The position numbers were made by a program, and so were the translations under genes. DNA of 64,000 bases from Peptoclostridium sp. (lineage in GTDB: Bacteria > Bacillota > Clostridia > Peptostreptococcales > Peptostreptococcaceae): NCBI RefSeq assembly GCF_009881055.1, contig NZ_WXFG01000016.1:62001-126000 (forward strand). The letters are read 5' to 3'. Below the pieces are notes generated by a model. It did not search any database and had not been told where the DNA came from. It was given only the letters and a program-made list of their open reading frames with translations. Shown one piece after another: positions 18,400-27,301 of this stretch; the stretch's first letter is position 1, and each line of letters opens with the position of its first letter.

Positions 18400-20490
18400 T
18401 TGTTTGAACTAGATCAGTACATAGACATATTTCTAGATGAATCAAAAGAACATTTGGAAAACTTAAATACCAATCTGCTAGAGCTTGAAAGCAATCCTTC
18501 CAACATAGAAACAATAAATGAAATTTTCAGAATAGCACATACCCTTAAAGGGATGTCTGCCACCATGGGATTTGAAAAGACAGCCAAGCTGACGCACAAG
18601 ATGGAGAACTTGTTGGATGACATAAGAAGCGGGCAGGCACTTATAAACACAAGAATGGTAGACCTGCTCTTTGAGGTTCTAGACAGAGTGGACAACTTCA
18701 TAAAAAGCATTGAATCAACCGGAAAGGAAGGAAATCTTCCCATAGATGACTTGATTGAAAAGCTTGAGAATGTTCTCTGCGCGGAAGAAGAAGGCAAACA
18801 GGAGCAGGCGGAGTCTGTACAAACCAAGGAGAATGAAGGCTACATAGCAAATGTAGTAAAGAGCGCAAAGGCACAGAATCTGTCTGCCTACAAAATAAAT
18901 GTTCTGCTTGATGAAAACTGTATGCTCAAGGCGGCTAGAGCATTTTTAGTGTTCAAAACGATTGAAGAAAACGGCGAAATAATATATTCGAATCCTCCCA
19001 CAGAAGACATTGAGGATGAAAAATTTGACTTGGAATTCGGGCTCATAGTTGTTACAAGCATTGGGCCGGAAGAACTAAAAACCAAGATAATAAACATTTC
19101 GGAAGTCAAAGACGCAACCATCAGCGAATATTCTGCGGACGAAATCATTGAACAGGCTGAGGCGGCCATAGAAGAAGAATTCGGTGAGATTGAAACAGTT
19201 GAAGAAGCAATTGAGAAAACAAGCATTGAAGAGGAAATTGAAATCATTAAACGAAGAGTGCAGCAAAAAGAAGTCGAATTTGAAATCAAGGCTGATGAGA
19301 CACAGGAAGAAAGCGAACAGACAACAAACAGAAAAGGCAAGGTCGGAAAAACGGTAAGAGTAGACATAAACAGACTCGACAACCTAATGAACCTTGTCAG
19401 TGAGCTTATAATAGTCAAAACCAGGCTAGAAGACATAGAGATAGGTTCGAAAAATCAAAATGCGAATGACGCAATAGAGTACCTGGAAACAATAACCACA
19501 AACCTGCATGATGCTGTCATGAAGGTCCGTATGGTGCCTATTGAAAGGGTATTCAACAGATTTCCGAGAATGATAAGGGATCTTTCTAAGAGCCTTGACA
19601 AAGAAGTGGACCTGATCATGTCTGGAGAGGAAACAGAAGTCGACAGAACAGTAATAGACGAGATAGGAGATCCGCTTATACATCTGCTTAGAAATTCATT
19701 GGATCACGGCATTGAAAAACCTGATGTCAGAGCAAAGCTCAACAAGTCAGAAGTGGGTACGCTCAAACTGCTGGCATATCCTGATGGAAACAACGTAGTC
19801 ATAGAGGTTGCCGATGATGGATCAGGTCTTGATATCGAGAAAATCAAGAAAAAGGCAATAGAAAAAGAACTTGTCACCCAAGAGAAACTTGAAGCAATGG
19901 ATGAGAAGGATATTGCCAGTCTTGTCCTAATGCCGGGATTCAGCACGGCCGATAAGATTTCTGATATTTCGGGAAGAGGTGTTGGTCTTGATGTAGTAAA
20001 GACAAAGATCGAGTCTTTAGGCGGCATAATTGAAATAGAAACAGAAAGAAACGTTGGGAGCAAGTTCATAATAAGACTTCCGCTCACGCTTGCTATAATC
20101 CAAGCTCTTCTGATTATGATAGGCAATGAAAAGTACGCCATTCCTCTCAATAATATAAAGGAAATAACAAACATAGAAAAGGACAAGATAAGAAGCGTAG
20201 AAGGCAGAGACATAGTTCTCTACAGAGGCAAGACACTTCCGCTTGTAGATCTTGGAGATGTGCTGGAAGTAGGCGAGAGGGACAGGGATAAAAAGGACAT
20301 AAATGTGATAGTGGTAAAAAAAGGTGAAAGAGATCTTGGAATAATAGTAGATGATCTAATAGGACAGCAGGAGATAGTAATAAAATCTCTTGGAAAGTAT
20401 CTTAAGGGTATCAACTTTGTTGCGGGAGCTACAATACTGGGCAATGGAAGTGTGGCGCTAATAATAGACACCAATTCGCTATTTAATTAA
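18400..20490 (+). CDS. cheA: Chemotaxis histidine kinase CheA
   Basis: A 696-residue kinase. Domains in order: Hpt (about 1-110) with phosphorylated His at about 47 in IAHTLKGMSATMGF; a CheY-binding P2-type region (about 155-240); acidic linker; dimerisation helices (about 315-375); ATPase domain with the N box LIHLLRNSLDHGIE, G1 VADDGSGLD and G2 ISGRGVGLDVV; and the C-terminal CheW-like regulatory domain (about 555-695). The start is TTG 18400 after GGGGGTGTAG. It phosphorylates CheY and CheB. Confidence 0.96.
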   Translation: MFELDQYIDIFLDESKEHLENLNTNLLELESNPSNIETINEIFRIAHTLKGMSATMGFEKTAKLTHKMENLLDDIRSGQALINTRMVDLLFEVLDRVDNFIKSIESTGKEGNLPIDDLIEKLENVLCAEEEGKQEQAESVQTKENEGYIANVVKSAKAQNLSAYKINVLLDENCMLKAARAFLVFKTIEENGEIIYSNPPTEDIEDEKFDLEFGLIVVTSIGPEELKTKIINISEVKDATISEYSADEIIEQAEAAIEEEFGEIETVEEAIEKTSIEEEIEIIKRRVQQKEVEFEIKADETQEESEQTTNRKGKVGKTVRVDINRLDNLMNLVSELIIVKTRLEDIEIGSKNQNANDAIEYLETITTNLHDAVMKVRMVPIERVFNRFPRMIRDLSKSLDKEVDLIMSGEETEVDRTVIDEIGDPLIHLLRNSLDHGIEKPDVRAKLNKSEVGTLKLLAYPDGNNVVIEVADDGSGLDIEKIKKKAIEKELVTQEKLEAMDEKDIASLVLMPGFSTADKISDISGRGVGLDVVKTKIESLGGIIEIETERNVGSKFIIRLPLTLAIIQALLIMIGNEKYAIPLNNIKEITNIEKDKIRSVEGRDIVLYRGKTLPLVDLGDVLEVGERDRDKKDINVIVVKKGERDLGIIVDDLIGQQEIVIKSLGKYLKGINFVAGATILGNGSVALIIDTNSLFN

Positions 20491-20512
20491 AACATATGGA
20501 GTGTGATAAAAT

Positions 20513-20941
20513 TTGGAGAGCGCTGTTGCAAACAAGTATGTCATATTCAAACTGGAGAATGAGTTTTACGGCGTCGGAATAGACCATGTTGAGACAATTG
20601 AAAAGATGATGGATATAACGCGAGTTCCAAAAGCCGAAGCATATGTAAAGGGAGTAATAAATCTGCGAGGCGACATAGTCCCGGTGGTTGATCTTAGGGA
20701 ACGTTTCAACCTCTCTGCGGCAGATTCATTTGCTGACAAGAGAATAATAATAAACAGAATCGACGAGATGATGATTGGATTCATAGTAGATTCGGCATCT
20801 GAAGTGAAGGATATAGCGAATGAAGATATAGATATAATCATAGTTGCAGACAATTTCAATGAAGGTTTTGTCAGAGGCATTGCAAAGGATACCGACCGTG
20901 TAATAATAATATTGGATGTACATAAGATAATAGGGGTGTAA
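20513..20941 (+). CDS. cheW: Chemotaxis coupling protein CheW
   Basis: A 142-residue single CheW domain with the family pattern VIFKLENEFYGVGIDHVETIE, then the conserved block VKGVINLRGDIVPVVDLRERF and VGFIVD-type sequence (IGFIVDSASEV). It links chemoreceptors to CheA. The start is TTG 20513, preceded by GGAGTGTGATAAA. It lies 22 bases after cheA. Confidence 0.94.
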   Translation: MESAVANKYVIFKLENEFYGVGIDHVETIEKMMDITRVPKAEAYVKGVINLRGDIVPVVDLRERFNLSAADSFADKRIIINRIDEMMIGFIVDSASEVKDIANEDIDIIIVADNFNEGFVRGIAKDTDRVIIILDVHKIIGV

Positions 20942-20949
20942 ATAGCATT

Positions 20950-21564
20950 ATGAATTTGACTACTAACAGTTATTACCTGGATGTGTTGAAAGAAGTCGGA
21001 AATATAGGGGCAGGCAATGCTCTTACGGCGCTTTCTCAAATTATAAATAAAAAAGTAGATATGGAAGTGCCGGTTATTGAAGTCATAGAGACTGAAAAAA
21101 TAGTTAATACGGTTGAAACTGCTGAGATGCTGATAGTGGGAGTATATGTCAAGTTCTGGGGAGACATAAGCGGGAATATAATGCTGGTGCTAGACAAGCC
21201 TTCGTCAGATCATCTCATTAAAATACTCCTTGGTGAAGTTAGTGACGATGATTTTTACAGTGAAATGGAAATGTCAGCCATACAAGAAATCGGGAATATT
21301 CTATCAAGCTCGTATATAAATTCTATCTCACAGCTGTCAAACCTCAACATTCAAATGTCGGTTCCGTCTGTAAGCATAGACATGGCGGGTTCAATATTGA
21401 GCGTCCCTGCCATAGAATACAGTGAAGTCAGTGACAAGATAATTTTAATTGAAAACAAGATTCTTGAAGGAGACAATGAAATTGTCGGGAATCTCTATTT
21501 CATGCCTGACATTGATTCCTTCAAGCTGTTGTTTAGCAATTTGGGAGTGCCCATAGATGAATAA
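20950..21564 (+). CDS. cheC: CheY-P phosphatase CheC
   Basis: A 204-residue CheC. Both active-site helices are intact, each with Glu and Asn: LKEVGNIGAGNALTALSQI near the N-terminus and MSAIQEIGNILSSSYIN at about residues 112-128. CheC removes phosphate from CheY-P and binds CheD, which increases its activity. The 3' end overlaps cheD by 8 bases, consistent with joint expression. Confidence 0.94.
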   Translation: MNLTTNSYYLDVLKEVGNIGAGNALTALSQIINKKVDMEVPVIEVIETEKIVNTVETAEMLIVGVYVKFWGDISGNIMLVLDKPSSDHLIKILLGEVSDDDFYSEMEMSAIQEIGNILSSSYINSISQLSNLNIQMSVPSVSIDMAGSILSVPAIEYSEVSDKIILIENKILEGDNEIVGNLYFMPDIDSFKLLFSNLGVPIDE

Positions 21565-22045
21565 TGAATATATCAAAGTGGGAATGGCTGATTTCAAGAT
21601 AGGAGCAGGCGACGATGTCCTTGTGACACTTGGACTTGGCTCATGCGTAGGGATTGTGCTTTATGACAAGTTCAAGAGAATAGGCGGTATGGCTCATATA
21701 ATGCTGCCTTCAAGCAAGGAAATAAGAAACAATGCAAACAGGGCAAAGTTCGCAGACACAGCACTCGATGAAATGCTCTTTGAAATTGTAAAAAAAGGAG
21801 CCATCAAGGGCAGGATTATTGCAAAAATTGCAGGTGGAGCACAGATGTTCAGCATAGCTGCCAAGGGAATGACTCTAAATATAGGGCAGAGGAATGTCGA
21901 CGCCGTGAAAGAAAAGCTAAGCGAGCTTAGGATTCCGATTATCGCGGAAGACACTTTGGGTAATTACGGTAGGACTATCGAGTTCAATTGCAATAACGGG
22001 GAGCTTAAAATCAAGAGCGTAGGCAAGGGCATAAAAATAATATAA
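21557..22045 (+). CDS. cheD: Chemoreceptor glutamine deamidase CheD
   Basis: A 162-residue CheD with the catalytic cysteine in LGLGSCVGIVLYD (about C30) and the histidine in GGMAHIMLPSS (about H47), and the C-terminal block LGGNYGRTIEFN-type sequence (LGNYGRTIEFNCNNG). It deamidates receptor glutamines and partners with CheC. Its start lies inside the end of cheC. Confidence 0.95.
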   Translation: MNNEYIKVGMADFKIGAGDDVLVTLGLGSCVGIVLYDKFKRIGGMAHIMLPSSKEIRNNANRAKFADTALDEMLFEIVKKGAIKGRIIAKIAGGAQMFSIAAKGMTLNIGQRNVDAVKEKLSELRIPIIAEDTLGNYGRTIEFNCNNGELKIKSVGKGIKII

Positions 22046-22066
22046 AAAAGCAAAAGGAGCAAAACC

Positions 22067-22402
22067 GTGAAAGGCAGTCTGGTCGTTTTAGGGATATTGA
22101 ATTATCTGACTGTTGCGCTTTATACCTTGATTACGATGATATTGGACAAAAGCGTTGCAGTCATGGATTTCATGGTAGACATTGCCATGTTGCTTGCGTG
22201 TTTAAATATTTGCGCTTTGCTCATTAGCAAGATAAGGTCAGAATGCCAGAGAACCAGTGAAAATTCTGGTGAATACACAAGTGAAATTGACATGACCGTT
22301 AATGATGATGATGAGCTCAGAAATATTTTAAAAGACTCAATTAGGGAAGAAGAGAAAGCATTTGATGAAATCAGGCTCGAAGATATAAACAATATAAACT
22401 AG
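22067..22402 (+). CDS. Small membrane protein of unknown function between cheD and sigD
   Basis: A 111-residue protein I do not recognise. It has two hydrophobic segments (about 5-24 and 36-55), the first ending in TLITMI, then a basic hinge (SKIRSECQR) and a strongly acidic C-terminal tail of about 50 residues (DDDELRNILKDSIREEEKAFDE). The GTG start at 22067 follows AAAAGGAGCAAAACC. In B. subtilis a single-pass motility regulator, SwrB, lies just after sigD; this gene lies just before it and has a different order of charges, so a shared role is only a guess from position. Confidence 0.7.
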   Translation: MKGSLVVLGILNYLTVALYTLITMILDKSVAVMDFMVDIAMLLACLNICALLISKIRSECQRTSENSGEYTSEIDMTVNDDDELRNILKDSIREEEKAFDEIRLEDINNIN

Positions 22403-22416
22403 CCGAGGTTTAAGTT

Positions 22417-23151
22417 ATGATTGGTGAAAATGAACTATGGCAACAGTATAAGGACTGTGATTGTGAATCAAAAGCTAAAGAGCTTCGGGAAAACCTGATA
22501 CTAAGGTACATTGAGCTTGTGAAGATAATAGCAGCCAGACTTTACAGTTTCTATGCATCAAACATAGAGTACGAAGATCTTGTGAGCTATGGCGTGATTG
22601 GCTTGATAGATGCAATCGAAAGGTATGACCCTGCCAAGGATACCAAGTTTGAAACGTATTCCACCATCAGGATACGCGGAGCCATAATTGACCAAATAAG
22701 AAATCTCGATTGGGTTCCACGTTCGGTAAGGCAAAAATCGAAGCTACTTAAGGAGGCATACTCCGGTCTGGAAATGGAGCTTGGCAGAGAGCCGACTGTT
22801 GACGAGGTTGCGGCAAGATTGGGTAAGACAAGCGACGATGTGAACAAGATGCTATCTGAAACATGCAGCTTTAACGTGATATCCATTGAGGATGAATTAG
22901 GCGAAAGCTATAGGCTCCAAGTGAGAGATTCGGTAAATCCCACTCCGGAGGAAGCCCTGATAAAAAAAGAGATGCTTGAAAATCTCAAGCATGGGATTAA
23001 AAGGCTGAGTGAGAGAGAGCAGCTTGTTCTAGACCTTTATTACAACAAAGAGCTGGCATACAGGGAAATAGCCTGTCTTCTCAATGTAACTGAATCCAGA
23101 ATTTCGCAAATACACAGCAAGGCGCTTGTAAGGATAAAAGCGGCTTTCTAG
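22417..23151 (+). CDS. sigD: RNA polymerase sigma factor SigD (FliA/WhiG family)
   Basis: A 244-residue sigma-28 type factor. Region 2 has YEDLVSYGVIGLIDAIERYDP and FETYSTIRIRGAIIDQIR with the FliA-typical LDWVPRSVRQK, region 3 is at about 105-150 and region 4 (about 185-240) has LSEREQLVLDLYYNKELAYREIA and a helix-turn-helix ending RISQIHSKA. It would transcribe late genes such as flagellin and chemoreceptors, none of which are in the window. A normal FliA length; the start follows CGAGG. Confidence 0.95.
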   Translation: MIGENELWQQYKDCDCESKAKELRENLILRYIELVKIIAARLYSFYASNIEYEDLVSYGVIGLIDAIERYDPAKDTKFETYSTIRIRGAIIDQIRNLDWVPRSVRQKSKLLKEAYSGLEMELGREPTVDEVAARLGKTSDDVNKMLSETCSFNVISIEDELGESYRLQVRDSVNPTPEEALIKKEMLENLKHGIKRLSEREQLVLDLYYNKELAYREIACLLNVTESRISQIHSKALVRIKAAF

Positions 23152-23164
23152 AAAGGAGGTTATC

Positions 23165-24571
23165 ATGGCAAATTATTTTACGATAAAAGAGGAATGCGAC
23201 GGGATGCTGTTCAGGCTGGACATAACCAGGGAGAAGCTTGAGGCATTTTTAGACATTAGCGCTCAGGGCATGGAGCGTGCCATAGAAGAGCAGGAAATAA
23301 TCAATTTTCTAGAAAAAAACAAGGTTGTATATGGCATCGATTTCAATGCTGTGAAAGAAATCTCGGAGAAAAAAACATACAGCACAAGGATCAAAGTAGC
23401 TAGCGGCCGCGGCATGGTTTGCGGCAAGGACGAAAAAATAATAATAAATTTCAGGGAAACCGCCAAAAGGGAGCCACAAATAGACGATCAAGGTAGGATT
23501 GATTTCAAGGAACTCAACAAAATAGAGAACGTTAACAAAGGCTACATACTGGCAATAAAGGAGTCGCCCACAACAGGGGAGAGCGGCATGAATATTTACG
23601 GTGAGGAAATTCCGGCGACAGACGGCAAAAGAGTGGAATTCAAGGCGGGAAAAAACGTAACAATAACTCCAGACGGTTCAATGCTCATAAGCGATTGCGA
23701 CGGCAGCGTAGACTACAAGGACGGCTGGATTTCTGTAAACAAAACTATTACTATCGAAAAAGACGTAGATAATTCTACTGGAAATATAAGGTTCAACGGA
23801 GATGTTGTTGTAAACGGCGATGTGAAGACAGGCTTTCTGGTTCAGGCTGAGGGAAATATATTAGTGCGCGGTGTAGTGGAAGGCGCAATACTCGTATCAG
23901 AGGGTGATATAGTAGTTGAGGGAGGCATACAAGGAAACGAAAAAGCGAGCGTTCATTCAAGTGGCAACCTCATATGTAAATTCATTGAAAATGCAAAAAA
24001 AGTAATATCAGAGCGCGATATCACAGCAGATTTTGTAATGCATAGTAACATAAGCTGCATGGGAAGCCTCAATTTGATTGGCAAAAAAGCGCTTCTTGCA
24101 GGCGGTGAGGTGCTTGTAAAAAAAGAGATTGCAGCAGCCACAATAGGTTCACCCATGGGAACAAAGACGGTGATAGAATTGGGAGTAGATGAAAATCTCA
24201 AAATTAAGCTGCAGGCTTATGTTGATGAAAAGGAATTTGTAGAGAAGAATTTAAGCGACATATGCAAAAGCCTGAATGCATTCAAGGTTTCGATTTCAAA
24301 GGGAGAAATGGATGAAAAGAAGAAAAAACTTCTAGAAAAGACGGTGTCGGTATACAACAACCTTACTGACAAGCTGAAAATAATAAATAGTGAAATAGAT
24401 CGCATTCAAAGCCAGATGCAGGACATAATTTCTGCAAGCCTTAAAGTCAAAGATACTATTTATCCGGGGGTTAGACTGACTATAGGCAATCAGGTGATGT
24501 ACGTGAGAAACGAGATTAAATCAAGTGAGTTCTATCTCGAAGACAGCTGCATAAGAAGCAGAGGAATATGA
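23165..24571 (+). CDS. FapA/DUF342 family protein at the end of the motility operon
   Basis: A 468-residue DUF342 (FapA) protein. An N-terminal domain (about 1-95) is followed by the typical hinge and a right-handed beta-helix region (about 150-310) with repeated short turns such as GDVVVNGDVKTGFLVQAEGN and VRGVVEGAILVSEGDIVVEGG. A coiled coil (about 335-420) and a small C-terminal beta domain end the protein. The family is widespread at the end of fla/che operons or near sporulation genes and its biochemical role is unknown. It begins 14 bases after sigD with AAAGGAGG. No clear intrinsic terminator follows. Confidence 0.88.
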   Translation: MANYFTIKEECDGMLFRLDITREKLEAFLDISAQGMERAIEEQEIINFLEKNKVVYGIDFNAVKEISEKKTYSTRIKVASGRGMVCGKDEKIIINFRETAKREPQIDDQGRIDFKELNKIENVNKGYILAIKESPTTGESGMNIYGEEIPATDGKRVEFKAGKNVTITPDGSMLISDCDGSVDYKDGWISVNKTITIEKDVDNSTGNIRFNGDVVVNGDVKTGFLVQAEGNILVRGVVEGAILVSEGDIVVEGGIQGNEKASVHSSGNLICKFIENAKKVISERDITADFVMHSNISCMGSLNLIGKKALLAGGEVLVKKEIAAATIGSPMGTKTVIELGVDENLKIKLQAYVDEKEFVEKNLSDICKSLNAFKVSISKGEMDEKKKKLLEKTVSVYNNLTDKLKIINSEIDRIQSQMQDIISASLKVKDTIYPGVRLTIGNQVMYVRNEIKSSEFYLEDSCIRSRGI

Positions 24572-24629
24572 AACTATGCAATTCACCTGTCTACAATACA
24601 CCGATATGCTTTTTTATGATATAAAAATA

Positions 24630-24658
24630 TTGTAAAAACATTAGCAGTGTGCTATACT
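24630..24658 (+). promoter_or_regulatory. Promoter of rpsB-tsf (sigma-A type)
   Basis: A -35 box TTGTAA (24630-24635) and -10 box TATACT (24653-24658) are separated by 17 bases. It lies in the 197-base gap after the DUF342 gene and starts a leader of about 100 bases before rpsB. Confidence 0.8.
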
Positions 24659-24690
24659 ATCAAAGGTAAAAGAATACGCACGCTTTGTAA

Positions 24691-24732
24691 TTCCTGAGAA
24701 GGTGCCGCTCATGGCATTTCAGGGAAATGAGC
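24691..24732 (+). promoter_or_regulatory. Structured rpsB leader RNA with possible pseudoknot
   Basis: The rpsB leader can fold into an outer stem TTCCTGA (24691-24697) with TCAGGGA (24719-24725), and an inner stem GTGCC (24702-24706) with GGCAT (24713-24717). The 6-base loop GCTCAT (24707-24712) is fully complementary to ATGAGC (24727-24732) just downstream, which would close a pseudoknot. It ends 22 bases before the AGGAGG site of rpsB. Many ribosomal protein operons are repressed by their own product binding such leaders; that S2 does so here is inferred. Confidence 0.55.
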
Positions 24733-24768
24733 AAGGCGGAGGATAAACCAAAATAGGAGGAAATAAAA

Positions 24769-25497
24769 ATGGCAGTAATCAGCATGAAACAGCTACTTGA
24801 AGCAGGTGTTCACTTTGGACACCAAACTAGAAGATGGAACCCTAAGATGGCTAAGTACATCTTCACTGAAAGAAACGGAATATATATAATAGACCTTCAA
24901 AAGACAGTTAAGAAGGTTGAAGAGGCTTACAAGTTCGTAAAGGAAGCTGCTGAAACAGGAAAGCCGGTTCTTTTCGTAGGAACTAAGAAGCAGGCTCAAG
25001 AAGCTATAAAGCAAGAAGCCGAAAGATGCAACATGTTCTATGTCAATGAAAGATGGCTAGGCGGAATGCTTACAAACCACAAGACAATAAAAATAAGAAT
25101 AGACAGGCTAAGAGAACTTGAAAGAATGGAAGAAGACGGAACTTTCGCAGTTCTTCCAAAGAAAGAGGTTATAAAGCTTAAAGCTGAAAAAGGCAAGCTT
25201 GAAAAATATCTTAATGGTATAAAAGACATGCCTGAGCTGCCAGCTGTTATTTTCATAGTTGACCCAAGAAAAGAAAGAATAGCTGTCAAAGAAGCTCACA
25301 AGCTTGGCATACCAGTAGTAGGAATAGTTGATACTAACTGCGATCCAGATGAGATGGATTATCCTATACCAGGAAACGACGATGCTATAAGAGCGGTTAA
25401 GCTTATAACAGCAACTATGGCTGACGCTATAATACTTGCAAGACAAGAGATGCCTGTAGAAGAGCAGGAAGTTGCTCCGGCTCAGGTTGAAGAGTAA
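24769..25497 (+). CDS. rpsB: 30S ribosomal protein S2
   Basis: A 242-residue S2: N-terminus [27 protein letters not shown]-type sequence, the [10 protein letters not shown] block, [11 protein letters not shown] and [32 protein letters not shown]2 binds the 30S head-body junction through S1/ribosome assembly. The start follows AGGAGGAAATAAAA. The coding sequence prefers a small set of codons (AGA, CTT, AAG), as expected of a highly expressed gene. It leads rpsB-tsf. Confidence 0.97.
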   Translation: MAVISMKQLLEAGVHFGHQTRRWNPKMAKYIFTERNGIYIIDLQKTVKKVEEAYKFVKEAAETGKPVLFVGTKKQAQEAIKQEAERCNMFYVNERWLGGMLTNHKTIKIRIDRLRELERMEEDGTFAVLPKKEVIKLKAEKGKLEKYLNGIKDMPELPAVIFIVDPRKERIAVKEAHKLGIPVVGIVDTNCDPDEMDYPIPGNDDAIRAVKLITATMADAIILARQEMPVEEQEVAPAQVEE

Positions 25498-25523
25498 TAG
25501 AATATTAGTTTGATAATACTACG

Positions 25524-25550
25524 GGTAAGGGAGATTCTTCCCTTACCTTT
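25524..25550 (+). terminator. Terminator-like hairpin between rpsB and tsf
   Basis: A perfect 9-bp stem GGTAAGGGA (25524-25532) with TCCCTTACC (25539-25547), loop of 6, followed by TTTAATAATAT. The T run is short, so partial termination or mRNA end protection is likely, lowering tsf expression relative to rpsB. Confidence 0.65.
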
Positions 25551-25574
25551 AATAATATATATGGAGGCGATCAC

Positions 25575-26492
25575 ATGGAAATTTCGGCATCAATGGTAAA
25601 AGAACTTAGAGAAAAAACTGGCGCAGGTATGATGGACTGCAAGAAAGCTCTTCAGGAAACTGAGGGAGACATGGAAAAGGCTATAGACCTGCTAAGAGAA
25701 AAGGGACTGGCAAAGGCCGCTAAAAAGTCAGACAGAATTGCATCTGAGGGCCTTGTAGATATTTGTATATCAGAAGACGGAACAAAGGCTGCAATAGTTG
25801 AAGTAAACTCTGAGACTGACTTTGTTGCTAAAAACGCCGAGTTCAAGACTTTTGTAAGCGATGTTGCAAGCTTTGTACTATCGTCAAATATTGCCTCTGT
25901 TGAAGAGCTGCTAGCTGCTAGCTTCCCAGGAAGCTCAGAGACAGTTCAGGAAACACTGAACTCAAAAATAGCGACAATAGGCGAGAACATGAACATAAGA
26001 AGATTTGCAAAGTTTGAAGGACAAGGAACAAGAGCTGTTGGATACATACACGGAGCCGGAAAGATAGGCGTTCTTGTAGAGCTAAGAACTGATGCTTCAG
26101 CTGCAGAAGTTGCGGAAGTTGGAAAAGATGTAGCTATGCAAATAGCAGCTATGAATCCTAAATATATATCAAGAAATGATGTGGATCAGGAATACCTTGA
26201 GCACGAAAAGCAAATACTGACTCAGCAAGCCCTAAACGAAGGCAAGCCAGCTGAAATAGTTGAAAAGATGGTTGTTGGAAGACTTAACAAGCAAATAAAC
26301 GAAGTTTGCGTTCTTGAGCAGGCATTTGTTAAGAATCCTGACGTTACGATAGCAAAATACATAGACGCTGAAGCTAAAAAGCTAGGCAAGTCTATAGAAC
26401 TAGTGAACATGGTGAGATTCGAAGTTGGAGAAGGAATCGAGAAAAAATCTGAAGATTTCGCCGAAGAAGTAGCTAAGCAATTAAAGAAATAA
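25575..26492 (+). CDS. tsf: Translation elongation factor Ts
   Basis: A 305-residue EF-Ts. The N-terminal UBA-like domain has VKELREKTGAGMMDCKKALQ, the core has the TDFVAKN motif (about residues 82-88) that contacts EF-Tu, and the C-terminal part includes a dimerisation region. EF-Ts exchanges nucleotide on EF-Tu. The start follows GGAGGCGATCAC, and an intrinsic terminator ends the unit. Confidence 0.97.
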   Translation: MEISASMVKELREKTGAGMMDCKKALQETEGDMEKAIDLLREKGLAKAAKKSDRIASEGLVDICISEDGTKAAIVEVNSETDFVAKNAEFKTFVSDVASFVLSSNIASVEELLAASFPGSSETVQETLNSKIATIGENMNIRRFAKFEGQGTRAVGYIHGAGKIGVLVELRTDASAAEVAEVGKDVAMQIAAMNPKYISRNDVDQEYLEHEKQILTQQALNEGKPAEIVEKMVVGRLNKQINEVCVLEQAFVKNPDVTIAKYIDAEAKKLGKSIELVNMVRFEVGEGIEKKSEDFAEEVAKQLKK

Positions 26493-26500
26493 TTAAAAAG

Positions 26501-26526
26501 GAGAACACTATTGTGTTCTCTTTTTT
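26501..26526 (+). terminator. Intrinsic terminator of rpsB-tsf
   Basis: Stem GAGAACAC (26501-26508) with GTGTTCTC (26513-26520), TATT loop, then TTTTTT. It closes the rpsB-tsf unit 8 bases after the tsf stop. pyrH begins 55 bases later without an obvious consensus promoter. Confidence 0.93.
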
Positions 26527-26581
26527 CAGAGAAAATTAAGCGAAAAAACTAATTGAGAAGACAGTTGGGAGAGGATTTTAA

Positions 26582-27289
26582 TTGGTTAATACAATATATA
26601 AAAGGGTATTGTTAAAACTAAGCGGAGAAGCTCTAGCTGGCAACAGCGGCTTTGGAATAGACAACGAAACTGTGATGAATATAGCTCAGGCCATTCGAAA
26701 GCTGCACGAGATGGAAGTAGAGGTTGCAATAGTTGTGGGCGGCGGCAACTTCTGGAGAGGCAGGACAAGCGAAGGAATGGACAGGACGACTGCAGACTAT
26801 ATGGGAATGCTGGCTACTGTAATAAACTCGCTTGCTCTTCAGGACGCGCTTGAAAACATTGGAGTATCTACTCGTGTTCAGACAGCCATTGAGATGAGGC
26901 AGATTGCAGAGCCTTATATCAGAAGAAGAGCGATGAGGCATCTGGAAAAGGGACGAATCGTAATATTTGCGGCAGGCACAGGCAATCCATACTTCTCCAC
27001 TGACACTACCGCTGCGCTCAGAGCAGCCGAGATAGAGTCGGATGTTATACTTCTGGCTAAGAAAGTGGATGGAGTATATGATAGCGATCCTATGATTAAC
27101 AAGGATGCGAAGATGTTCAAGACGCTTTCATATATAGATGTACTTAACAAAGGTCTTGGCGTCATGGATTCTACGGCAACTTCCCTTTGCATGGACAACA
27201 AAATACCAATAAGAGTCTTTGGACTTGAAAATCCCGACAATATAATCGATGTTGTGCTCGGTAAAGATATCGGGACATATATAGAGTAG
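26582..27289 (+). CDS. pyrH: UMP kinase
   Basis: A 235-residue bacterial UMP kinase of the amino-acid kinase fold. N-terminal [14 protein letters not shown], the nucleotide-binding [11 protein letters not shown], and C-terminal VDGVYDSDP and [16 protein letters not shown] are family signatures. It makes UDP from UMP for RNA and envelope precursors and is allosterically controlled by UTP/GTP in relatives. The start is TTG 26582 after GGGAGAGG. frr follows 12 bases after the stop. Confidence 0.96.
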   Translation: MVNTIYKRVLLKLSGEALAGNSGFGIDNETVMNIAQAIRKLHEMEVEVAIVVGGGNFWRGRTSEGMDRTTADYMGMLATVINSLALQDALENIGVSTRVQTAIEMRQIAEPYIRRRAMRHLEKGRIVIFAAGTGNPYFSTDTTAALRAAEIESDVILLAKKVDGVYDSDPMINKDAKMFKTLSYIDVLNKGLGVMDSTATSLCMDNKIPIRVFGLENPDNIIDVVLGKDIGTYIE

Positions 27290-27301
27290 AGGAGGAATAG
27301 T

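Noticed and set aside
24600-24608. CCGATATG resembling the -10 element of a SigD (sigma-28) promoter before rpsB
   Set aside because: No TAAA-type -35 lies about 15 bases upstream (the sequence there is TTCACCTG), and a good sigma-A promoter with 17-base spacing lies just downstream.
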